Shown here: positions 1-5,197 of the stretch, one piece after another
Numbering within the stretch: position 1 is the first letter of the stretch
How the letters are laid out: each line of letters opens with the position of its first letter
Made by a program: the position numbers and the translations under genes
DNA from: Gemmatimonadaceae bacterium
GTDB lineage: Bacteria > Gemmatimonadota > Gemmatimonadetes > Gemmatimonadales > Gemmatimonadaceae
Direction: 5' to 3'
Assembly (NCBI GenBank): GCA_013820975.1
Contig: JACDHQ010000097.1
Coordinates: forward strand, 1 to 7,300
Length of the DNA stretch: 7,300 nucleotides
Notes under the pieces: generated by a model
Databases searched by the model: none
The model's input: only the letters and a program-made list of their open reading frames with translations
Told to the model about the DNA's origin: nothing

Positions 1-1078
1 GGCCGGCGGTCGTGACCGTGGGCCCGAACAGCGAATTGACCGTTGCGATGAGTTCGAATCGGGCGCCGGTCTGCGCTGCCAGCTGATCGAGCAGTTCCGG
101 CATGAGGGGGGCCATCGACGCCCCGGTGACGACGCCGATGCGCTTCCCTTCCAGGCGCGGAAGGTCCCCTACGCCCTCGGCCACCCGCTGCCGGAGTGAC
201 GTCACGGCCCCGACCCCGTTCTCGATCTGCTGGTAGTTGCCATAGAACGCGGGACCGGGCAGCTCGCGCTTCGCGAGCAGGTACAGCTCATCCGATCCGA
301 TTACCCAGGTCTCTCCGCGTTCGGCGCGCGACAGGTCGGCCCACCGCTCGGCAACCCCGAGGATGCGCGCAGCATTGTCCTGGCTCATCGACTCGGCGGT
401 ATACAGGTGGGAAAACTGCGTCAGCCCCACGGGAACGACCGCCACCGAAAGGCACGCGTCGCCGAAACTGTACAGGTCGGCCAGCGACTGCTCCAGCACG
501 TCACCGTCGTTGAGCCCCGGCACCACCACCAGCTGGCCGTGAAACTGGATGCCCCCCTCGGCGAGCCGGGTCAGCTGCTCCACGATGTTGGGCACCCGTG
601 GATTGTTGAGCAGGACCTTGCGGGCCTCCCACGGTGTCGCGTGAACGCTGACGTACAGCGGAGAGAGCCGGTACTCGAGGATGCGAGCGATGTCGCGCTC
701 CTTCACGTTCGACAGCGTAGCGAAGTTGCCGTACGCAAAGGAAAGCCGATAGTCGTCGTCCCGGACGTAGAGCTGCTTCCGCAGCCCCTTCGGCAACCCC
801 TCGATGAAGCAGAACTCGCAGCGGTTGGCGCACCGGCGGATGTTGGGCGGCTCGAGCTCCAGGCCGAATCCCTCGCCCTCGGGCCGCTCGACTTCGAAGA
901 CGACGTGCTCCCCATCGGGAAGCTTCGCCTCGATCTCGAGCTCGTCGTCCGCAGTGAGGAACTCCCAGTCGAGGAAGTCGGCAAGCTCTCGCCCGTTGAC
1001 GGTCAGGAGCTCCGTGCCGGGCACGATCCCCATTTCGTCCGCGATACTGCCCGGGTGAACCTTGCTGACACGAACCAC
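1..1078 (-). CDS. PDZ / radical SAM / DUF512 family protein (3' end cut by window edge)
   Basis: This is a probable iron-sulfur oxidoreductase of unknown reaction; 359 codons are visible and the gene runs off the left edge. Residues 1-70 are a PDZ-like domain (HPGSIADEMGIVPG, then LLTVNGREL). A radical-SAM cluster motif CANRCEFCF follows, with Cys83, Cys87 and Cys90 (CX3CX2C), then LPKGLRKQLYVRDDDYRLSF and SPLYVSVHATP, typical of the core. From about residue 210 the DUF512 region begins (SVAVVPVGLTQFSH, then GSDELYLLAKRELP and QIENGVGAV). The family is usually about 430-450 residues, so roughly 80 C-terminal residues are missing. The GTG start at 1078 is chosen because it has AGGAGGAG seven bases upstream and the protein then begins MVRVSKVHPG, as in relatives. 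An in-frame ATG at 1120 (adding MWWLPPSSS...) is possible but lies in a hairpin loop. Family assignment is firm; biochemical function is unknown. In many Bacillota this gene sits beside the GTPase gene der, which cannot be checked here. Confidence 0.9.
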   Translation of the reverse strand, partial: MVRVSKVHPGSIADEMGIVPGTELLTVNGRELADFLDWEFLTADDELEIEAKLPDGEHVVFEVERPEGEGFGLELEPPNIRRCANRCEFCFIEGLPKGLRKQLYVRDDDYRLSFAYGNFATLSNVKERDIARILEYRLSPLYVSVHATPWEARKVLLNNPRVPNIVEQLTRLAEGGIQFHGQLVVVPGLNDGDVLEQSLADLYSFGDACLSVAVVPVGLTQFSHLYTAESMSQDNAARILGVAERWADLSRAERGETWVIGSDELYLLAKRELPGPAFYGNYQQIENGVGAVTSLRQRVAEGVGDLPRLEGKRIGVVTGASMAPLMPELLDQLAAQTGARFELIATVNSLFGPTVTTAG

Positions 1079-1085
1079 GGCGCTG

Positions 1086-1093
1086 CTCCTCCT
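1086..1093 (-). promoter_or_regulatory. Shine-Dalgarno AGGAGGAG deciding the DUF512 start
   Basis: On the minus strand AGGAGGAG lies seven bases before the GTG at 1076-1078. It is the strongest ribosome binding site in the window and favours GTG over the upstream in-frame ATG at 1118-1120. It begins about ten bases after the end of the leader hairpin at 1103-1136, so it stays single-stranded when that hairpin folds. Confidence 0.75.
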
Positions 1094-1102
1094 GGAAGAC
1101 GA

Positions 1103-1136
1103 GGGGGGAAGCCACCACATCGGTGAACCTCCCCCC
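1103..1136 (-). promoter_or_regulatory. Leader hairpin with AUG in the loop, upstream of the DUF512 gene
   Basis: In the minus-strand RNA, six G (1136-1131) pair with six C (1108-1103). The stem continues with A1130-U1109, a G1129-U1110 wobble and G1128-C1111. After a small internal imperfection (U1127, U1126 against G1112) it closes with C1125-G1113, A1124-U1114, C1123-G1115 and C1122-G1116. The five-base loop is GAUGU and contains the in-frame AUG at 1120-1118. The stem buries GGGGGGAGG, which would otherwise serve as Shine-Dalgarno for that AUG. The pairing is read directly from the sequence; a role in blocking the upstream start or regulating translation is inference. It is not followed by a U run, so a simple terminator is unlikely. 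Confidence 0.5.
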
Positions 1137-1147
1137 AATCCTCATGC

Positions 1148-1176
1148 AAGCTAGGAGCTCAAGTGCCTGAAATCAA
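1148..1176 (-). promoter_or_regulatory. Weak sigma70-like promoter candidate for the DUF512 gene
   Basis: TTGATT (1176-1171) and TAGCTT (1153-1148) are separated by exactly 17 bases on the minus strand. This would start transcription near 1141, leaving a leader of about 60 bases before the GTG at 1078 that carries the whole hairpin at 1103-1136. The -35 box matches consensus at four of six positions and the -10 at only three of six, so this is suggestive. A promoter somewhere in 1140-1215 is expected because a terminator-like hairpin lies just upstream. Confidence 0.3.
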
Positions 1177-1217
1177 TGCGTAGCAGGGACTTCGGTGGTT
1201 GCGACGCACTGAAATGT

Positions 1218-1246
1218 GAAAGGGGCGAGCCGTGGTGGCCCGCCCC
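1218..1246 (-). terminator. Probable rho-independent terminator after the TPR gene
   Basis: In the minus-strand RNA GGGGCG (1246-1241, written on the plus strand as CGCCCC) pairs with the run complementary to plus-strand 1222-1227. After one mismatch (plus-strand A1228 opposite C1240) three more pairs form (1229-1231 with 1237-1239), closing a five-base loop. The stem is followed by UUUCACAUUUC, a short and interrupted U-rich tract. It starts about 24 bases after the TPR stop codon, the expected place for the end of the uvrC-thrC-larC-TPR transcript. The weak U tract limits confidence. The rest of the 1079-1270 gap holds the promoter candidate, leader hairpin and ribosome binding site listed separately, and no gene. 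Confidence 0.55.
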
Positions 1247-1270
1247 CCAACCCACATGACCCCGAACGTC

Positions 1271-2764
1271 TTACAGGGGCGCGTAGCGGAAGCCAGCGAC
1301 GTTCGGTGCGGCGGCCGTGATCGTGAACCGGCCCTCTGCGCCAGGTGCTACCGGACCCACCGCCGCCTCGCCGGTGCCGACGACAGCGCCGGCCGCGTCG
1401 AGAAATTCCACCCGAAGCGTGAATGACCTGGCAGCGTCCGATCGATTCTCGATGATTCCGCCGAGCGTCGCACCAGAGGCCGTCTTCGCAAACTCGCTGA
1501 AGGCCACCCGGTGCTTCATATCCTGCGCCTTCGAGAAGTTCGCCGTGACGGCTTCATTCATCGTCTTCTGCTGCGCCGGGTTCCTGGCGGCCGCCTTGGC
1601 GAGGCCGTTGTAGATCTCGGCCGTCAGCATCCAGTTGTCCGGATTCGACGGGTCGAGCTGGACCAGCTTCTGTACCAGCGCGAGCGCCCGGTCATGGGTC
1701 CCCTGACGGGCATGGGAAAGCGCGCCGTTATACAGCGCGTCCCGGTGCCAGGTGTTCCGTTCCACCGCGCCGTCGAACAGCTTGACGGCGTCGGCCCAGA
1801 GGCCCGCCTGCGCGGCATCTACGCCGGAGACGACGAGGTCGTCGTACGTGTACCCCGCCGGATTGGCGATGAGCGGCGCGTACACCCCGCGGAACGATGT
1901 GGTATCCCCCATGAGGAGCGCCGAGCGCGACAGGCCGCGGCGAGCCGCGCGTACGAAGGTGGAGTCGGTCGTGTTCTGCATCACCGCCTGATAGGCCGTC
2001 GCGGCGCGCTGGGCGAGCGCAGCCTTCGCCTCTGGAACGGTATCAGCAGCGGCGTCCGTGGCCAGGTTCCCGATGTTGACGAGCGTCTCGAAGCGAAGAT
2101 CGGTATAGATCGAATCGCTCGCCAGCTCCACCGTCCTCTCGTAGAACCGAAGTGCGTTGGCGAGCTGATTCTGGTTGTTGGCGACGTGCCCGAGCACCAT
2201 CGTCGCATAGGGGCTCTCACCAAGCGTCATGGCCCGGTTCGCCGCGACGATCGCCGAGTCGTTGCGTCCGGCGTTGAGGTGATCTGCGGCCGACTGCAGC
2301 AGCCCTACCCAGCCCTTCTGGCGGCGCCAGTCGGCGGTCGTCTCGAGGCAGCCAGGCTGTGACTGCTCGACGACCTCGAACAGGGAGTCCACGGCGCTCA
2401 CCAGATCGATGGTGCCAGCCTCAGCCGGGAAACCGAGTGACGCAGCATCGGTGACGAGCGGCTGGGTCGGGTTGTTGAGATACAGCGACAGCGCCTTTCC
2501 GAGCAGGAAGCTCCGCCCGAGCTCGTTGGGGCCAATGGCCCCACGCTCGCTCAGAAGCTTGACAGCATTCTGAAGGCTCCGCGTGGCCTCGGCCCAGTTC
2601 TCGGCCTCCTGGGCGTTTGCAGCCTGAGTCACCGACAGGAACGCCCGGGCAACCTGGCTGGGCCGACCCTCGTCGATGTCACAGGCGGCCTGCGCCCCGG
2701 CGGACACAGCGAACACAGCAGAAAGGACGGCGGGGAGGACAATGGCCTTGCCAGTTCTAAGCAT
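1271..2764 (-). CDS. Exported TPR-repeat protein with C-terminal FxLYD-like domain, function unknown
   Basis: This 497-residue protein is not one I recognise by name. Residues 1-26 form a Sec signal peptide: basic RTGK, a hydrophobic stretch IVLPAVLSAVFAV, and a likely cleavage after AQA. Cys28 follows but there is no lipobox, so a soluble periplasmic or secreted protein is likelier than a lipoprotein. The body is helical with TPR-like units, clearest at about 152-219 (YATMVLGHVANNQNQLANAL) and 308-411 (DALYNGALSHARQGTHDRAL, then LDPSNPDNWMLTAEIYNGLA). Residues about 425-497 are predicted beta, in the style of an FxLYD domain (GIIENRSDAARSFTLRVEFL, then GPVAPGAEGRFTI). The ATG at 2764 is chosen because AGGAGA lies nine bases upstream and the product then starts at the signal peptide. 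It overlaps larC by eight bases and is the last gene before the probable terminator. A scaffold or envelope-assembly role would fit TPR proteins but is only inference. Confidence 0.85.
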   Translation of the reverse strand: MLRTGKAIVLPAVLSAVFAVSAGAQAACDIDEGRPSQVARAFLSVTQAANAQEAENWAEATRSLQNAVKLLSERGAIGPNELGRSFLLGKALSLYLNNPTQPLVTDAASLGFPAEAGTIDLVSAVDSLFEVVEQSQPGCLETTADWRRQKGWVGLLQSAADHLNAGRNDSAIVAANRAMTLGESPYATMVLGHVANNQNQLANALRFYERTVELASDSIYTDLRFETLVNIGNLATDAAADTVPEAKAALAQRAATAYQAVMQNTTDSTFVRAARRGLSRSALLMGDTTSFRGVYAPLIANPAGYTYDDLVVSGVDAAQAGLWADAVKLFDGAVERNTWHRDALYNGALSHARQGTHDRALALVQKLVQLDPSNPDNWMLTAEIYNGLAKAAARNPAQQKTMNEAVTANFSKAQDMKHRVAFSEFAKTASGATLGGIIENRSDAARSFTLRVEFLDAAGAVVGTGEAAVGPVAPGAEGRFTITAAAPNVAGFRYAPL

Positions 2765-4058
2765 CGGGGGTCGTCTCCTGGTCATTCGGTAGATCGGGCA
2801 CGATGCCCGTGGCTGAATTACCCGCTGCGCCACATGTGCGTTCCCACGCCTTGCGGGCAAGATCGAAAATATCGGCCGCGGGCCGGCCCGTCGCCAGTGC
2901 GGCCCGCTGGACGTCGTCGAACTCCGGCTTGGCACGACGGCGCCCGTCAGGCAGCGTGGCCACCTTCACCGACACCGGCTGGCCGAGTACCTCGACATGC
3001 TCGCTCGTTCGTGGAAGCACGGTGCGGGTCGCGGCCGTGCGGCGCACACCGAGGGTCGTCGTTTCCTGAAGCAGGCGGTGCTCGAGTCGCGCCGCATCGG
3101 CTTCCGCACACAGCACCTCCAGCCTGATGCCGGCACGGCCCTTTTTCATCATCACGGACAATTGCACTACATCGAGCGCCCCGTCGGAGCGCAGGCCGTC
3201 GGCGACGGCTGCCACGTACTCCGGAGAACCATCGTCGAGATCCGCGGCGAGCATCACCACCTCCTCGCGGGCGTCGCCGCTGGCCTGCCCGACGGCTACC
3301 GTCGCAACGATGATGCGCAGTGCGTTGGCGCGATCCGGGAAGTCCTTGGTCCCGGCACCGAGCCCGCTGGCAAGCGGGGTATACTGCGCCGGCGGCGGCC
3401 CCGCGGAGAGCACGCGAACGAGCGCGGCACCGGTCGGCGTGACGAGTTCCCCTGCCCCGTCCGGACCCGGGCGGATCAGGTGCCCCTCCAGGAGCTTGAG
3501 CGTCGCCGGTGCCGGAACCGGCAGGAGGCCGTGGGCGGCGCGCACCGTGCCATCCCCGGTGCGGAGCGCCCCACAGTACACGCGCTCGATTCCGAGCTCC
3601 GCAAGACCCCACACCGAGCCGACGACATCGAGAATCGCGTCAACGGCGCCCACCTCGTGAAGGTGGACATCGTCGGGTGACATTCCGTGAATCTCTGCTT
3701 CGGCCGTCGCGATCGCGGTGAACGCCGCGTTGGCCTTCGCGCGAACCGCGTCCGGCACTCCGGCATGGGCGACGAGCTCACGGATCTGCCTGATATGGCG
3801 CCCGTGCGGCTGGGGCGGGATGTCGAACTCCACCTTCCAGCACGCAAGCTGGCCGCGCAGGACCTCGCGAATGTCGACGCGAACGTCGTCGAGACCAAGT
3901 CGCGCCGGCAACGCCCTGAGCCAGTCCCGGTCGAGACCGAGTCCGACGAGCGCCCCGAGGAACATGTCGCCGGCAATGCCACTGAATGGATCGAGCACCG
4001 CGATGCGCGGCGCAGGATTGCTGCCTGGGAGCTGAGTCAAGGCGATTGGCCTGGTCAC
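2757..4058 (-). CDS. larC: LarC, nickel-pincer cofactor nickel-insertion protein
   Basis: LarC carries out the last step of nickel-pincer nucleotide synthesis: CTP-dependent insertion of nickel into the dithiolated pyridinium nucleotide made by LarB and LarE. The cofactor serves lactate racemase LarA and related epimerases. The 433-residue product covers the whole family (formerly DUF111): LDPFSGIAGDM at 22-32, DDVHLHEVGAVDAILDVVGS at 129-148, GELVTPTGAALV at 203-214, GLGAGTKDFPDRANALRII at 232-250, LDDGSPE at 274-280 and MMKKGRAG at 303-310. In Lactiplantibacillus plantarum LarC is made through a frameshift between two reading frames; here it is one unbroken frame. The start is GTG at 4058, sharing GTGA with the thrC stop. 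No Shine-Dalgarno is visible, so translation is probably coupled to thrC. The first 17 residues are an extension before the usual start. No larA, larB or larE lies in the window. Confidence 0.92.
   Translation of the reverse strand: MTRPIALTQLPGSNPAPRIAVLDPFSGIAGDMFLGALVGLGLDRDWLRALPARLGLDDVRVDIREVLRGQLACWKVEFDIPPQPHGRHIRQIRELVAHAGVPDAVRAKANAAFTAIATAEAEIHGMSPDDVHLHEVGAVDAILDVVGSVWGLAELGIERVYCGALRTGDGTVRAAHGLLPVPAPATLKLLEGHLIRPGPDGAGELVTPTGAALVRVLSAGPPPAQYTPLASGLGAGTKDFPDRANALRIIVATVAVGQASGDAREEVVMLAADLDDGSPEYVAAVADGLRSDGALDVVQLSVMMKKGRAGIRLEVLCAEADAARLEHRLLQETTTLGVRRTAATRTVLPRTSEHVEVLGQPVSVKVATLPDGRRRAKPEFDDVQRAALATGRPAADIFDLARKAWERTCGAAGNSATGIVPDLPNDQETTPDA
2774..2779 (-). promoter_or_regulatory. 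Shine-Dalgarno AGGAGA of the TPR gene, inside the larC end
   Basis: AGGAGA lies nine bases before the ATG at 2762-2764, within the last codons of larC. It decides between this ATG and an in-frame ATG at 2783-2785 (product beginning MTRRRPPML), which has no Shine-Dalgarno. The longer form would still give a valid signal peptide with a more basic n-region, so the choice is good but not absolute. Confidence 0.65.
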
Positions 4059-5197
4059 GATCGATAGGAAGCACCGCTGCCGGTATTGAACAACACTACC
4101 TCTGCATCGGAGGGCAAGTGGCCGTCGGCGGCCAGCGACTCCGCGACTGCCAGGGCACATCCCCCCTCCGGGGCAGCGTCGATGCCGGTGAGCACGGCGA
4201 GGCGGTGCGTCGCGCTGCGGATCGCGGCCTCGCTCACCGAGGCGGCGCGGCCCCCGCTTTCGCGCAGCGCCCGCAGGATCAGCCGGTCACCCAACGGACC
4301 AGGCACGCGCAGCCCGCTGGCGTGGGTCACCGGGTTCGCCCACGGCTCGGCGTGGTCGGCTCCGGCCTGCCAAGCACGCACGATCGGGGCGCATCCATCG
4401 GCCTGGGCCACGATCATCCGTGGCAGCGCGGCGTCGGCGAGCCAGCCGGCGTCACACATCTCGTGGAACACTTTCCACATGCCGATGAGGCCCGTGCCGC
4501 CGCCGGTCGGATAGACGATGTGCGTAGGCAGCCGCCAGCCCAGCTGCTCGACGATCTCGATGCCCATCGTCTTCTTGCCTTCGATGCGATACGGTTCGCG
4601 GAGGGTCGACATGTCGAACCAGTCATGCTCGGCGGCGAAGCTCCGCGCGAGGCGCCCCGCGTCGCCGATGTGTCCATCCACCAGCTCCAGCTCCGCGCCA
4701 AGTGCGGCGATGGTCGAAAGGATCACCGGCGGCGTCGTGCGCGGCGCATAGACGCGGACCGGAATTCCCGCCGCGGCGCCGTAGGCGGCGAGGGCGGCAC
4801 CGGCGTTACCAGCCGTCGGAGCCACGAGCCCGGCCACGTTGAGCCCACGCGCTCGCGTGACGGCAGCGCTCATCCCGCGCGCCTTGAACGAACCCGTCGG
4901 ATTGATTCCCTCGTCCTTCACCCAGACCCCCGCCACCCCGAGCGATTCGGCGAGTGCCGGCACGTCGTGAATCGGGGTCAGCCCTTCCCCAAGCGACACT
5001 GGCGTCTCGAACTCGCCGAGGGGAAGCACGGCGGCATATCGCCACATGTCCCACCGGGTTCGTATCGCGTCGCGGGAAGGAAACACCGTGTCGTACCGCA
5101 CGAGGTACGGCTGCCCGCAGCGGGGACACACTGTGGCGCGCGCATCGCCCCGCTCGGTGTTCGAGCACGCGGAACAGGCCAGGTGCCACTGCGTCAT
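4055..5197 (-). CDS. thrC: Threonine synthase (PLP-dependent), with N-terminal zinc ribbon
   Basis: Threonine synthase converts O-phospho-L-homoserine and water to L-threonine and phosphate, the last step of threonine synthesis, in the cytoplasm. The 380-residue product is complete. Four cysteines at 8, 11, 24 and 27 (CSAC, CPRC) form a small zinc ribbon, as in one branch of bacterial and archaeal enzymes. SLGEGLTP is at 68-75, the Schiff-base lysine is Lys105 in NPTGSFKARG, the phosphate/cofactor loop is PTAGNAGAA at 127-135, and a glycine-rich PLP phosphate-binding loop PTGGGTGLIGMWK is at 230-242. The C-terminus FNTGSGASY is typical. The ATG at 5197 has GAGGA six bases upstream and overlaps the uvrC stop as ATGA. 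The gene is not beside hom or thrB here, so a paralogue with a different phospho-amino-acid substrate cannot be excluded, but the fold-type II enzyme assignment is secure. Confidence 0.9.
   Translation of the reverse strand: MTQWHLACSACSNTERGDARATVCPRCGQPYLVRYDTVFPSRDAIRTRWDMWRYAAVLPLGEFETPVSLGEGLTPIHDVPALAESLGVAGVWVKDEGINPTGSFKARGMSAAVTRARGLNVAGLVAPTAGNAGAALAAYGAAAGIPVRVYAPRTTPPVILSTIAALGAELELVDGHIGDAGRLARSFAAEHDWFDMSTLREPYRIEGKKTMGIEIVEQLGWRLPTHIVYPTGGGTGLIGMWKVFHEMCDAGWLADAALPRMIVAQADGCAPIVRAWQAGADHAEPWANPVTHASGLRVPGPLGDRLILRALRESGGRAASVSEAAIRSATHRLAVLTGIDAAPEGGCALAVAESLAADGHLPSDAEVVLFNTGSGASYRS

Noticed and set aside
407..1126. Plus-strand open frame (239 codons) opposite the DUF512 gene
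   Set aside because: The minus strand here encodes the radical-SAM motifs in order. The plus-strand product has no family features and the frame is explained by codon bias.
501..1145. Minus-strand frame starting at ATG 1145 across the DUF512 region
   Set aside because: It is a different frame from the DUF512 protein and gives an Arg/Ala/Gly-rich low-complexity product. The real frame holds CANRCEFCF and runs to the window edge.
1222..1246. Hairpin considered as an operator or repeat-family element
   Set aside because: It occurs once in the window, and its place just after the last operon gene with a U-rich tail fits a terminator better.
1511..2362. Plus-strand open frame (283 codons) opposite the TPR gene
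   Set aside because: It is Arg-rich without domain features; the minus strand has signal peptide, repeats, ribosome site and operon context.
2765..2935. Upstream start at 2935 for the TPR gene
   Set aside because: It would overlap larC by 179 bases and put a 57-residue non-signal segment ahead of a clear signal peptide. The ATG at 2764 has a Shine-Dalgarno.
4059..4160. Upstream ATG at 4160 as the larC start
   Set aside because: It would overlap thrC by 106 bases and add an Arg-rich segment unlike LarC N-termini. The GTG at 4058 gives a standard 4-base overlap.
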